Below are positions 34,193-43,131 of a stretch of DNA of 64,000 nt, piece after piece; position 1 is the first letter of the stretch, and the number at the start of each line of letters is the position of its first letter. This DNA is from Sphingobacterium yanglingense (GTDB lineage Bacteria; Bacteroidota; Bacteroidia; Sphingobacteriales; Sphingobacteriaceae): positions 558,001 to 622,000 of the forward strand of contig NZ_SNYV01000011.1 of NCBI RefSeq assembly GCF_004363245.1, in the 5' to 3' direction. The position numbers were made by a program, and so were the translations under genes. The notes under the pieces are model-generated. The model made no database searches. It was not told the DNA's origin and saw only the letters and a list, made by a program, of their open reading frames with translations.

Positions 34193-34858
34193 ATGGACCC
34201 ATACTATTCACGCAGAGAAGTCAGCCATTCGACCTTGTCGGAGTTCGAGCAACTGCTTTATCCAAGGCCGCAATTCGGCGATAAGGAGAGAGCTTTTGCC
34301 TTCGGAACTTTGCTTGACTTTATGATCACCGAGATTCACAAGGTGGATTTCTATAATCTGACAGTTGAAGGCCAGTATGCTCATTTTCCGTTCACCCAAG
34401 CTGATTTTGATCTCGCTAAGGAAATGAAGAAAGCGTACATGAAGGATCCTTTTTGCAAAATGATTAGTGATGCGGCCGACTTTCAAAGTATATCAATCTC
34501 CCATGATTTCCCGATCGTACATAATGAATTTGAATTTCAACTTTCAACTGGTGTGCGTTGTAAATGGGATCTTCTTGTTCGGTCTTGGAATATGGGTGGA
34601 GATATTAAAAGTACCATGGCCAAGACTCAAAAAGAGTTTGAGCAAGCATGTGATCACTTTAATTATTTCAGATCCCGTGCGTGGTACATGGATATCGAGG
34701 GTACAAGTAAAGATATGCTTATCGGTATAAGTAAGGTTAATCAAAAGGTCTTTAAGATCCCGATCAATCGAGGAGATAAGCTTTACAATTATGGGAAATC
34801 ACAGTACCAGGATATCGCTTTTAAATACTGGCTTTACGTAGATGGATTTTCAGCATGA
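34193..34858 (+). CDS. PDDEXK-family exonuclease (RecE/YqaJ-like)
   Basis: 221 residues. Starts with MDPYYSRREVSHSTLSEFEQLL, the usual RecE-like opening; RCKWDLLVRSW supplies the metal-binding Asp and GGDIKSTMAK the (D/E)xK of the nuclease centre, with the downstream HFNYFRSRAWYMDI helix. This would process DNA ends for the RecT annealer. The ATG at 34193 is used; an upstream in-frame start lies inside the previous gene. RecE-type N-terminal extensions are absent. Confidence 0.8.
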   Translation: MDPYYSRREVSHSTLSEFEQLLYPRPQFGDKERAFAFGTLLDFMITEIHKVDFYNLTVEGQYAHFPFTQADFDLAKEMKKAYMKDPFCKMISDAADFQSISISHDFPIVHNEFEFQLSTGVRCKWDLLVRSWNMGGDIKSTMAKTQKEFEQACDHFNYFRSRAWYMDIEGTSKDMLIGISKVNQKVFKIPINRGDKLYNYGKSQYQDIAFKYWLYVDGFSA

Positions 34859-34980
34859 TATCAATTAAGATTTTATTATTTATTGCGGTCTTTTTTACGA
34901 TCGCTTATTTCGAAAACAAACAATTTCAAAAAAATAAAAATGGAAGCAATAATAGCAAAACTAAAGGCGATGCCGAATAG
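34855..34980 (+). CDS. Small membrane peptide, translationally coupled to the nuclease
   Basis: 41 residues; residues 3-19 are hydrophobic (KILLFIAVFFTIAY). The start overlaps the nuclease stop as ATGA. It overlaps the next small gene in another frame, so one of the two may be spurious. Confidence 0.4.
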   Translation: MISIKILLFIAVFFTIAYFENKQFQKNKNGSNNSKTKGDAE

Positions 34981-35077
34981 AGATATTAGTCATGTCGCAC
35001 TAGCGCTAAAAATGCCTACTATGGATGTGTCAAGAGCACAACACGAATACTTAAAACAGTTTAGAGTTAGCAAGTGA
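34940..35077 (+). CDS. Small phage protein
   Basis: 45 residues, probably an HTH-like fold (IIAKLKAMPNRDISHVALALKMPTMDVSRAQHEYL). It overlaps the membrane-peptide frame and ends one base into the next gene's ATG. A longer in-frame start exists at 34883; the ATG at 34940 has an A-rich leader. Confidence 0.5.
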   Translation: MEAIIAKLKAMPNRDISHVALALKMPTMDVSRAQHEYLKQFRVSK

Positions 35078-35685
35078 TGAGAGAAACAATTACAACTAAT
35101 GCGACTGTAAATACAGCGCGCAAGGTTACTAAGGTAAAGCTTACCAAGGGCAAAACGCTAGATGTAACCTTCGAGGAAATAGTGACAATCATTGAAATTG
35201 TTGAAGGTGAAGAAGTATCTAAAACCATTTCAGGAGATTACACCAGGATCGGTAAGAACATTGTTCACGAAGACATGGAGAATGCTTTGCTTCTACTTCG
35301 ATCACACCTTTCCATCTTATGTGACCAAGCAGAAGCTCAAGGGAAAGGATATTATGATCTTGAAGAAGATGAAGAGGCCTTGAGTAAGTATAAAGTCAGT
35401 AGCTATTCTATTGGTGGTCATGATATTCACGAAGGTGTTACCCTTAGGGGTGTAAGATTCGGAAAAAGCGGAGCGCCATTGAATCTTAACAGCCCTTTTA
35501 CGAAATGGGAGGGTGGCGACAATGAAGAAGTATACGAAAACTCTTTTGAGCTCCGAGGGCTAATCAATCATTGTAGCGAAGAGGCTCTATTGTATGTTGA
35601 AGGCAAAATGGCTCCAACGGCTCAACTGGATATGTTTGAACAGGCTGAATCGGACGAACATGATACAGAGGACGGACCATTTTAA
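35077..35685 (+). CDS. Hypothetical phage protein
   Basis: 202 residues, acidic, no recognised domain; C-terminus EQAESDEHDTEDGPF is reminiscent of acidic tails of single-strand-DNA-binding proteins, and the location after recT and nuclease genes would fit, but no OB-fold is evident. ATG overlaps the previous stop. Confidence 0.6.
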   Translation: MRETITTNATVNTARKVTKVKLTKGKTLDVTFEEIVTIIEIVEGEEVSKTISGDYTRIGKNIVHEDMENALLLLRSHLSILCDQAEAQGKGYYDLEEDEEALSKYKVSSYSIGGHDIHEGVTLRGVRFGKSGAPLNLNSPFTKWEGGDNEEVYENSFELRGLINHCSEEALLYVEGKMAPTAQLDMFEQAESDEHDTEDGPF

Positions 35686-35690
35686 AAGTC

Positions 35691-35870
35691 ATGGCTACTT
35701 ATTTTATTCGTAGAATATCAAAGGATAGCCGAAGCGGTTTTTACACTGTTGAACGATCATATTTTCTTGATCTGTACGGCAAAAAGCTTTTTACACTATT
35801 AACACTTGAGGAAGCTATCGACAAAGCTTTTTCACTGCAGAACTGCAGAAACATAAAGATTATTAATTAA
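35691..35870 (+). CDS. Small phage protein
   Basis: 59 residues, begins MATYFIRRISKDSRSGFYTV. Starts 5 bases after the preceding stop. No recognised domain. Confidence 0.5.
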   Translation: MATYFIRRISKDSRSGFYTVERSYFLDLYGKKLFTLLTLEEAIDKAFSLQNCRNIKIIN

Positions 35871-35944
35871 CAGATTTTTTAACGGTCTGTACTCGTTCTT
35901 ACAAGCTGATTATCAGGTAAACAAAAAAGCTAAAGTTAAAAGGA

Positions 35945-36048
35945 TGGGGTGTGGCAGGTTGGTAGATGCTATGCAGCCCATAAAATGGGCGTAAACGAGG
36001 TATGTAAGGATAGATGGTCCCGCGCTGGTTCGAATCCAGTCACCCCAA
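35945..36048 (+). tRNA. tRNA-like gene with abnormal anticodon/variable region
   Basis: Perfect 7-bp acceptor TGGGGTG/CACCCCA with A discriminator followed by CA; D arm GGCA-GGTTGGTAGA-TGCT; T arm GCTGG-TTCGAAT-CCAGT. The middle is abnormal: 4 rather than 1 base before a hairpin AGCCC-ATAAAAT-GGGCG (first pair mismatched, anticodon would be AAA), then about 32 bases before the T arm. Total 104 bases. It may carry an insertion or be a decoy; isotype not determined. Confidence 0.55.
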
Positions 36049-36069
36049 CAAAAATTTAAATTTTATATT

Positions 36070-36348
36070 ATGGCAAACAAAATCCAAAAAGACATTTATG
36101 ATGGTCTTTTAGCACATCCAAATTATGAGTTCAAGCATTTGGATCGAGTAACTTATGATTATCAAGATTCAGGTGATACTAAAACCCAGTTTTGCGAACT
36201 TGTATTCATTCCTGATGTATCAGCATTCATGTTGGTGAACTTTACAGATGAAACTTTTCAAAAGGTTAAAGAGGGTAAAGACTCTTCAAATTTCCTCTAT
36301 GAAGTGGGAATAGATCTTTTAGAATTACATGTAGATAATCCATACTAA
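36070..36348 (+). CDS. Hypothetical phage protein
   Basis: 92 residues, acidic, no recognised domain (YKFKHLDRVTYDYQDSGDTKTQF is the core region by appearance; the actual start is MANKIQKDIYDGLLAHPNYEF). It ends where the next gene begins. Confidence 0.55.
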   Translation: MANKIQKDIYDGLLAHPNYEFKHLDRVTYDYQDSGDTKTQFCELVFIPDVSAFMLVNFTDETFQKVKEGKDSSNFLYEVGIDLLELHVDNPY

Positions 36349-36669
36349 ATGAAAACCTTAACATTTTACGATATCGCCTACGAGGTAGACGAGCGTTACA
36401 ACGACTATGCAGTTTTTAAACTGCCTTCAAGCAATGTTGACTTTTGCGGACATCTTCCTGATGAAGATAAGGACACCCAAAACTTCTTTGTCCAGTTTAA
36501 GAATGGAGGCACTTACTTGTACCGTGATATCCCTAATGAGACTGTTATTGAAGCCTCAAAAGCCGAAAGTATTGGCAAGTTCATTCGAGCGGAAATATCA
36601 GGCAAATACCCTTCGGTAAAATTAGAACATAAAATTTTGACCGAGGTAAGTGTACAAAATGGAAACTAA
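36349..36669 (+). CDS. KTSC-like domain phage protein
   Basis: 106 residues. The C-terminal part GGTYLYRDIPNETV...IGKFIRAEISGKYPSVKL has the pattern of the KTSC domain (tyrosine/valine-rich strand, then a helix ending in an I/KGKYP-like turn). This small domain is common in phages and sometimes linked to RNA-related proteins. The next gene overlaps its end by 11 bases. Confidence 0.55.
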   Translation: MKTLTFYDIAYEVDERYNDYAVFKLPSSNVDFCGHLPDEDKDTQNFFVQFKNGGTYLYRDIPNETVIEASKAESIGKFIRAEISGKYPSVKLEHKILTEVSVQNGN

Positions 36670-36877
36670 GTCTACTTATTTAAATGAAGTCGAGAAGCTA
36701 AAGAAGCTTCTTGGCTTTGGTACTTTCCGGCCGATGAAGGAAAGAGTAGAGGTTCGCGTAAAAAACCTTGATATGGGCTTAGATAAAGCTAGAGAGACCA
36801 TAAAAACACATGGACTTAATTTGGAGATAGGGGCAGTTACCCCTGTTTTACGATCATTTGAATTAATAGAGAAATAA
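36659..36877 (+). CDS. Hypothetical phage protein
   Basis: 72 residues from the ATG at 36659 (a GTG lies at 36650). No recognised domain; helical N-terminus KLKKLLGF. Overlaps the preceding gene by 11 bases. Confidence 0.5.
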   Translation: METKSTYLNEVEKLKKLLGFGTFRPMKERVEVRVKNLDMGLDKARETIKTHGLNLEIGAVTPVLRSFELIEK

Positions 36878-36882
36878 AAACT

Positions 36883-37425
36883 ATGGGAACAAGAAACATG
36901 ACTTTAGTTATTGATGAGTCAGGTACAAAAAAAATAGCCCAATATGGACAATGGGACGGATACCCCTCAGGCGTAGGAGTTGGTATATTAGAATTTCTAG
37001 GTAATGGTGAACTATTGGAGAAATTAAAAAGCAACATGTCCAAATTAAGATTTTTGGACTACGAAGGCGTTGATAAAGAGTTTATTGATGATTACAATTC
37101 TAAATGTCCAAATTGGAGTAATGAACCCGACAAAAGGAGTCAGGACCAAAAGGATTGGTGGTCAAATTTTTGTCATCGAGATTTGGCAGAAAAAGTATTG
37201 ACCAATATTGCGAATTACAAAGGGGATGAAATTTTATTAATAAATAGTGAAAATAGGGCAATAGGGTCTGAATCCTGCATTGAGTATTCTTACATAATTG
37301 ACTTTCAAAATAGAAAGTTTACAATTAAGCATCAATTAGATGATGTTAATGCTTTAGGCGAATACTTTCTAGATCATTTACCCAGTGAGGAAGATTTTAT
37401 TAAAGCGCTAGAAGAGGAAGAGTAG
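36883..37425 (+). CDS. MGTRN-type phage protein (QYGQWDGYP family)
   Basis: 180 residues. The N-terminal block MGTRNMTLVIDESGTKKIAQYGQWDGYPSG recurs in phage proteins of many hosts; the family has no settled function. Trp-rich middle (KDWWSNFCHRD). Ends in an acidic tail and overlaps the next start by one base. Confidence 0.65.
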   Translation: MGTRNMTLVIDESGTKKIAQYGQWDGYPSGVGVGILEFLGNGELLEKLKSNMSKLRFLDYEGVDKEFIDDYNSKCPNWSNEPDKRSQDQKDWWSNFCHRDLAEKVLTNIANYKGDEILLINSENRAIGSESCIEYSYIIDFQNRKFTIKHQLDDVNALGEYFLDHLPSEEDFIKALEEEE

Positions 37426-37745
37426 TGATAGAGAATAAAGTTTACGCGGCAATAATACTTAGGCTCGAAGAACTTGAGCATAAAGGAGCCTACAACGGCA
37501 ACGCTCATCACCTAGCTCAAGACTTAGCAAAAATGGTATCTATCGAACTTTTAAGTAAGCAACAGAGGTTTATTTATGACAACCTTGACGATGGTCGTTT
37601 CTGCGCTGTAGATGCAAAGTATTTGGATTACGCTACTGGATTAGGAACTAAAAACATATCTAGTCAGATACAGCAGATCCAAAAGAAAACAAACCTCATC
37701 GGGATCATTAAAAATGGTAAGAATTTTAAATACTATAAGTTATAG
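37425..37745 (+). CDS. Hypothetical phage protein, GTG start
   Basis: 106 residues starting at a GTG that shares one base with the previous stop. No recognised domain; the C-terminal half looks like a winged helix (AVDAKYLDYATGLGTKNISSQIQQIQKK). Confidence 0.5.
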   Translation: MIENKVYAAIILRLEELEHKGAYNGNAHHLAQDLAKMVSIELLSKQQRFIYDNLDDGRFCAVDAKYLDYATGLGTKNISSQIQQIQKKTNLIGIIKNGKNFKYYKL

Positions 37746-37750
37746 AAAGG

Positions 37751-38338
37751 ATGTTAACTATGGACAAAAAAGTAACAATTAAAGACCTAGAAGTAAAAAA
37801 AGGCAAGGTAGATGTTGAGTTTATCGAGGTGGATGGTAAGCAAATAATACTTACACATATCCCTTATGGAAACATCGATCACTATGTAACACACACAAAT
37901 TGCAGATCCTGTAAGGTTGAGTTTAAAAAGAATTTCAACTATTCACATACTTGTGAATCTTGTTTGGATAAATCAAATCGTGAAAAATATCTTAAAAAGC
38001 CTGTTGTGACCGCTCCATATGACGGAATTATTTACGATGAATATACTGATAAATACTTCACGTGCATTGAAGAAGTAATTGAACACTACGAAGAAGATGA
38101 AATCTCATTAGATAATGCTATGCTGCTAACAACAGTCTCTTCGTCCTATGCTTCAATAGATATTGAGCAGATATCTCAAGATGTTGTGCATGAGGATTGG
38201 GATCCATCCGATGAACTGCTCGAAAAGATCGAGGAGTTTAATAAGTTTTTGGAAACTGAAAGCACGGGAACAGTTTTTCCGACTGACGAAAGGATTGATA
38301 TTTCTCAATATTTAAGTGATTTAAAAGGAGATAAATAA
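37751..38338 (+). CDS. Phage protein with a zinc ribbon
   Basis: 195 residues. A four-Cys zinc ribbon is visible, CRSC near 57 and CESC near 72. The rest is acidic with no known domain. Start at 37751 has AGAAAGG in front; a second ATG lies at 37760. Its stop overlaps the helicase ATG by one base (TAATG). Confidence 0.6.
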   Translation: MLTMDKKVTIKDLEVKKGKVDVEFIEVDGKQIILTHIPYGNIDHYVTHTNCRSCKVEFKKNFNYSHTCESCLDKSNREKYLKKPVVTAPYDGIIYDEYTDKYFTCIEEVIEHYEEDEISLDNAMLLTTVSSSYASIDIEQISQDVVHEDWDPSDELLEKIEEFNKFLETESTGTVFPTDERIDISQYLSDLKGDK

Positions 38339-40050
38339 TGTCATTAGGTAGCGCAATTACAGTAGGCAACTACTTTAAAATCGAATTCCAGTACAAGCCA
38401 AAAATTGTCGAAGCTGTCAAAGCTCTTCCTGAAAGAAAGTTTGATTTCAACGACAAGACTTGGAGCGTACCCACAAGATACCGCGATGAAGTTGAAAGGT
38501 TCTGTAAAGTTCACAATCTACAATTCGGCCAAAAGGTTGTCAATGAAGTGGCACAAAACTTCACAATACCACCATTGCCGGAGCTTACGATCGAGATTCC
38601 TTTGAAACGTGATCCTAGACCTTATCAAAGAACGGGTATTGCATACGCTATAGAAAAGCAAAGGCTATTCTTTGGGGATGATATGGGATTAGGTAAGACT
38701 TTTCAGGCTATAGCAGCTATTGAAGCTCTTCATCAACAAGGAAAGGCCGCTTACCCGTGTCTTATTGTTTGCCCGTCCGCTGTGAAGGAAAACTGGGTTA
38801 AAGAGGTTCTTGAAACGGTAAACCGTAAAGCTGTCGTTATGGTTGACGGTATGAAAAACACCTATCAAGAGTTTTATCGCACTGGTTTAGCCCAGTTCTT
38901 TATTGTCAATTACGAAAGTCTGAAAAAGTACTTCGTAGAAGCGATTGACGATCCTGGATTCGATGAAAAGACTGGGAAAAAGAAAAAAGCAACTTTAAAG
39001 CACTATCATTTTAGAAAGAAAGCAATTGATTTCTATAAGTCGATAATTTTCGATGAAAGTCATAAATTAAAGGCTGTATCGACTCAAGCTTCTAAGATAT
39101 CGAAGGGCATAGCAGTTGGTAAAGAAACGATCTTCTTATTGACGGGTACACCGTTGATTAATAAACCTAACGATCTAATTGCTCAACTAGGTATCATGAA
39201 CCGTCTAGTTGAAATGGGAGGTTACAAACACTTCATTGATCATTTCTGTAGTGGCCCGAAAGGTGCATCAAATTTGAAAGAGCTGAATTTCCAGCTAAAC
39301 AAGAATTGTTTCTTTCGCCGGAACAAGACTGATCCCGAGGTCAAAAAGTATCTTCCTGATAAATCGCGTCAAGTAATCCTTTGTGATCTTAGCAAAGAAG
39401 CCCGTAAGGAATACAGTCATGCAATGGCCAATCTTGAAAGCTACATGAAGCAATATAAGGACGCAAGCGATGAAAAGATTCAGCAGTCAATGAAAGGCGA
39501 AGTTATGGTCCGTATAGGTATCTTGAAAAACATATCCGCACGCGGAAAGCTGAAAGACGCATTTTCATTCATCCAGGAACTTGTCGAGCAAGGGCAAAAG
39601 GTCGTAGTTTTCTGTAACCTTACCGAAATTGTTCATGCCGTCCAAAAGGAATTTGTGCGATCGGTCCGTCTTACTGGTGCTGAAAATGCCGTTCAAAAGC
39701 AAGCTTCTGTAGACGCTTTTCGTACGGAACCTAATATCGATGTCATTGTGCTTAATCTTAAGGCCGGTGGAGTTGGAGTGAACGGTCTGCAGGACGTATC
39801 AACAAACGTCTGCTTTATTGAATTCGGATGGCATGCTGCAATCATGGATCAAGCAGAAGATAGGCTTTACCGCATGGGCCAGCATAACAACGTCATGTGT
39901 ACTTATTTCTTAGGTCGTGATACGATTGATGAATGGAACTATGATCTCATTCAGAAAAAACGCGAAATCGCAAACACAGTAACCGGAACTGAGGATATGA
40001 CAGAGGTTAGTATCGTTGATAGTTTCGCTAATCTTTTCAACAACAAGTAG
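38338..40050 (+). CDS. SNF2-type DEAD/DEAH helicase with N-terminal HARP-like domain
   Basis: 570 residues. Residues about 10-65 resemble the HARP domain of annealing helicases (FNDKTWSVPTRYRDEV). The SF2 core has Walker A DDMGLGKTFQA near 114, DESHKLK near 240, SNF2-typical LTGTPLINKP near 265, and helicase-C motifs through RLYRMGQ near 515. HARP/SNF2 proteins remodel forked or branched DNA, fitting replication or recombination. Lies between the zinc-ribbon gene and a copy of the dispersed inverted repeat. Confidence 0.88.
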   Translation: MSLGSAITVGNYFKIEFQYKPKIVEAVKALPERKFDFNDKTWSVPTRYRDEVERFCKVHNLQFGQKVVNEVAQNFTIPPLPELTIEIPLKRDPRPYQRTGIAYAIEKQRLFFGDDMGLGKTFQAIAAIEALHQQGKAAYPCLIVCPSAVKENWVKEVLETVNRKAVVMVDGMKNTYQEFYRTGLAQFFIVNYESLKKYFVEAIDDPGFDEKTGKKKKATLKHYHFRKKAIDFYKSIIFDESHKLKAVSTQASKISKGIAVGKETIFLLTGTPLINKPNDLIAQLGIMNRLVEMGGYKHFIDHFCSGPKGASNLKELNFQLNKNCFFRRNKTDPEVKKYLPDKSRQVILCDLSKEARKEYSHAMANLESYMKQYKDASDEKIQQSMKGEVMVRIGILKNISARGKLKDAFSFIQELVEQGQKVVVFCNLTEIVHAVQKEFVRSVRLTGAENAVQKQASVDAFRTEPNIDVIVLNLKAGGVGVNGLQDVSTNVCFIEFGWHAAIMDQAEDRLYRMGQHNNVMCTYFLGRDTIDEWNYDLIQKKREIANTVTGTEDMTEVSIVDSFANLFNNK

Positions 40051-40071
40051 ACAATTTAACCACTTTGTATA
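40048..40071. promoter_or_regulatory. Dispersed phage inverted repeat, copy 2
   Basis: TAGACAA-N10-TTGTATA, overlapping the helicase stop and ending 3 bases before the next ATG (40075). Confidence 0.6.
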
Positions 40072-40074
40072 TTT

Positions 40075-40665
40075 ATGAAAAAATACACTCAAGCTGAAAT
40101 AGAAAAAATCCATAGCCTTCAAACGGTTATGATTGGAGCATTGCGCACTGTAATAGCCACAAGCGGAGCGTTACACTATGCTGCCTTTGAAGGCTTAAAG
40201 CCAATCCTTGGTGACCTAAAGGGGATAGATAAAACTATTCCCACACCTCAAATTATGGACCTGAAAAGGGATATCGAGAAGCTTATCGAAAATGCTGAAA
40301 AGTTGCACCAGAAGATCAAAGCAAGATTTGTCGATCCCAAATCACAGGATCATTTTGAAGATATCTCATATGGCATATTCCTTTGTAACCACGCTCTTTC
40401 AGTGAAGCCCGAAAGTGAAATCTATCAGCATGCTTTTGCGCTATCAGGAAATACCAAAAACTATCAATTATTGACAGAGCAAGTATCATTCTTTGATAGG
40501 GTTCTTGAAAAAGCACGATCGAGCAATAGCGATGCCATTAAGCTTATCCAGGAGCGTAGGGATATCCTAGAAACCATTAATGCTGAACCTATGAAGGTTG
40601 GTCAAGATGGTAACGTTCAGATATATGATATCGCCCCGGAACGAGAAGAAGTATTAACAGATTAA
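40075..40665 (+). CDS. Hypothetical phage protein
   Basis: 196 residues, helical, no recognised domain. Begins MKKYTQAEIEKIHSLQ. It starts directly after an inverted repeat copy, suggesting separate control from the helicase. Confidence 0.6.
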   Translation: MKKYTQAEIEKIHSLQTVMIGALRTVIATSGALHYAAFEGLKPILGDLKGIDKTIPTPQIMDLKRDIEKLIENAEKLHQKIKARFVDPKSQDHFEDISYGIFLCNHALSVKPESEIYQHAFALSGNTKNYQLLTEQVSFFDRVLEKARSSNSDAIKLIQERRDILETINAEPMKVGQDGNVQIYDIAPEREEVLTD

Positions 40666-40702
40666 GTGATAATTCTAAATATCATTAAAATCAAAGATAA
40701 TT

Positions 40703-42355
40703 ATGGTATTGTATAAAAGTAAAATCAGAGGAAAGATCAGGCCAATGATCCCACCAAAGTCATTTCTGAAACCTGATGAAGTTAAATTTTTGCTTCAAGA
40801 TTTCTTTTGTGGGTTTGGAGGTGTGGGTTACGGTGCTAGATCTGCAAAAAACACAATTGTGGTTGGAGCTGTAAACCACGATTCAGAAGCGTTAGATTCT
40901 CATGCCCTTAATTTACCGGACACTGTGCATTTCAATGAGGATATTACAGTATTGTATGGAGAAGTTAAACATGGAATTCTATTCAAATCACCACAGATGC
41001 AACGACTTATTCGTTTATTCGATTTGTATAGAGCTTTCTATCCAAACGCTAAAGTAGTAGTACATTTTAGTCACGAATGTACAAACTACAGTTTAGCAAA
41101 AGGGGGGCAGCCGCGTGATCCTGATAGCAGGTCCTTACCTGAACATTCTGATAGATATATCCATGCTTTGGATCCCGATATTATAACTATCGAAAATGTA
41201 AAGGAGTTCATGTCATGGGGACCAATGAAGATAAAGTGTGTAAAAGAACACAAAGAAGATCTTACGAAAGGTATTTACGCTAATACTGAACTGAAATGGA
41301 TATTCAACAAAAAGAAAAATCGGGACGAACTGGCCTATGTCCCAATTTCAACACGTAAAGGTGAAGATTATCTACGATGGGTAGAGAATATAAAAAGCTT
41401 GGGTTATAAATACGATTACAGGTTATTAAACGCTGCAGACTTTGGAGCGTATACTTCTCGAAATCGTCTATTCATAAATTTCAGCAAACCTAATATCCCA
41501 GTATCTTGGCCTAAAGCTACCCATTCAAAAAACGGATGCTCTCAGCCTGATTTATTTGGTGAGGGACTAAAAAAATGGAATGCAGTAAAAGACCTTATAG
41601 ATTTTAGTGATGAAGGAGACAGTATATTCACCAAGGAAAAGAGGCTTTCAGATAATACGTTAGATACAATTATAGCAGGTATAAAGAAATTTGTCCCAAC
41701 ACAAGAAAATAACTTCATGTACAAGTATTATGGTAATGGCCATAACTTAAATTCAATTGATGACCCAGCTGGCACGATTCCAACAAAAGATCGTTTCGGA
41801 AAGATATGCTGCATACTAAGAAACTACAGAACAGGTTTTACCACCTCAATTGATACGGCAATTGGCACATTGCCTACGGTACCAAAAGCAAATCTATTAT
41901 CCTTTATAAGGAATCCATCACACTTTGGGCATACAACCAGTATTAATACATCATGCCCTACACTTATAGCGAGACAGGATAAAGCTCCATTGTCGGTAGT
42001 AAATGCTATAGAAGGAAAAATTAATCCTGCAATTGTCGAGTTCCTAAATGAAAAAGATTGGGCTTACATAAACCAAGAGTCAGGATCTAAAAAGACTAAA
42101 GCACTCGAACTTATAGAGTGCATGTTTGAATATGGAATATCTGATATCATGATGAGGATGCTTCGGGTTGACGAGCTTTTAGTCATTCAAGGTTTTCCTG
42201 AAGATTACATCATGGTAGGTCCTGAAACTAGGCAAAAGAAATTCATTGGAAATTCGGTGGTACCATTGGCATATAAAGTCATTTTGGAGGCATTGGAAGA
42301 AGTAATATTCACAACCGATAATGATGATCATAATAATATTAAGTTAGCAGCATAA
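40703..42355 (+). CDS. DNA (cytosine-5)-methyltransferase
   Basis: 550 residues. Motif I DFFCGFGGVGYG near 33 (SAM-binding), motif IV region HFSHECTNYSLAKGG near 117-131 with the catalytic Cys but His-Glu where the usual Pro lies, motif VI ENV near 166, motif VIII-like FGAYTSRNRLFI near 250, motif X near the end. The target-recognition region has three imperfect copies of an S-I-D/N-x-x-x-x-T-L/I-P-T unit (SIDDPAGTIPT, SIDTAIGTLPT, SINTSCPTLIA, about 353-415). Phages use such enzymes to evade host restriction. Overlaps the next gene by 1 base. Confidence 0.85.
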   Translation: MVLYKSKIRGKIRPMIPPKSFLKPDEVKFLLQDFFCGFGGVGYGARSAKNTIVVGAVNHDSEALDSHALNLPDTVHFNEDITVLYGEVKHGILFKSPQMQRLIRLFDLYRAFYPNAKVVVHFSHECTNYSLAKGGQPRDPDSRSLPEHSDRYIHALDPDIITIENVKEFMSWGPMKIKCVKEHKEDLTKGIYANTELKWIFNKKKNRDELAYVPISTRKGEDYLRWVENIKSLGYKYDYRLLNAADFGAYTSRNRLFINFSKPNIPVSWPKATHSKNGCSQPDLFGEGLKKWNAVKDLIDFSDEGDSIFTKEKRLSDNTLDTIIAGIKKFVPTQENNFMYKYYGNGHNLNSIDDPAGTIPTKDRFGKICCILRNYRTGFTTSIDTAIGTLPTVPKANLLSFIRNPSHFGHTTSINTSCPTLIARQDKAPLSVVNAIEGKINPAIVEFLNEKDWAYINQESGSKKTKALELIECMFEYGISDIMMRMLRVDELLVIQGFPEDYIMVGPETRQKKFIGNSVVPLAYKVILEALEEVIFTTDNDDHNNIKLAA

Positions 42356-42498
42356 TGAACTCAGAAATATACACTGACATCGAAATGTTGGAAGGCTTTA
42401 TAAAGTCAGAATATGTTGACAATAAAATCAACGAAGATACAGCAAAGGAGCTGTTGCGAATCACAATAGAAATTAAAGAAAAAATTATAACGGACTAA
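42355..42498 (+). CDS. Small acidic phage protein
   Basis: 47 residues, one-base overlap (TAATG) with the methyltransferase stop, helical. No recognised domain. Confidence 0.5.
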   Translation: MNSEIYTDIEMLEGFIKSEYVDNKINEDTAKELLRITIEIKEKIITD

Positions 42499-42502
42499 AT
42501 TT

Positions 42503-42925
42503 ATGTTTGACAAACTATTTAAAAAAGAGGTGCAAGAGCCTCAAAAACACGAATCAGGGTTCAAAAAACCTGAAGATTATTACGGTCGGTTCACGCTTGA
42601 TGAAATTGACAATTGTGTCGATGATATCCAGCTTAAGAAGTGGTCCCATGAAATCCAGTTGGATTTTGATAATAATAAAATACGGTTTCTGCAATGTCAA
42701 GAAATCAATTACAAGAAACGAATGAATTTTTGTAAGTTTTTCATTTATAGAATTCACGAAAGACTTGAGGAAATCAAAAGGATTAAGGCACTTTCGCATA
42801 ATGCCTCAACACGTATTAGAAAGTCAAGCCCGGATCGCTGGCAATTAATGGTGAATGCTATCATTGAGCGTTATCCAGGAGTAGACTTACAGCATATTAT
42901 AAACATTATTGATAAGAAATATTAG
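42503..42925 (+). CDS. Hypothetical phage protein
   Basis: 140 residues, charged, no recognised domain; ends YPGVDLQHIINIIDKKY. Starts 4 bases after the small acidic gene. Confidence 0.55.
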   Translation: MFDKLFKKEVQEPQKHESGFKKPEDYYGRFTLDEIDNCVDDIQLKKWSHEIQLDFDNNKIRFLQCQEINYKKRMNFCKFFIYRIHERLEEIKRIKALSHNASTRIRKSSPDRWQLMVNAIIERYPGVDLQHIINIIDKKY

Positions 42926-42927
42926 CT

Positions 42928-43131
42928 ATGAAATCACCAAAAGATAAAGCTAAAGAAATGGTCATTCAGTTTCATGGTCATACAACAACCGCTCGAAAGG
43001 CAGTTGATTGCTCTATTATCGCGGTAGAGAATGTCAGAGATGTGGTGGGTCATTCTGCTGATGTTCAAGCAATGGAATATTGGAAGGAAGTAAGGGTAGA
43101 GCTAGGTAAAATCGGGAGGGATTTGAAATGA
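42928..43131 (+). CDS. Hypothetical phage protein
   Basis: 67 residues; helical, includes VENVRDVVGHSADVQAMEYW. Ends in an ATGA overlap with the next gene. Confidence 0.5.
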   Translation: MKSPKDKAKEMVIQFHGHTTTARKAVDCSIIAVENVRDVVGHSADVQAMEYWKEVRVELGKIGRDLK

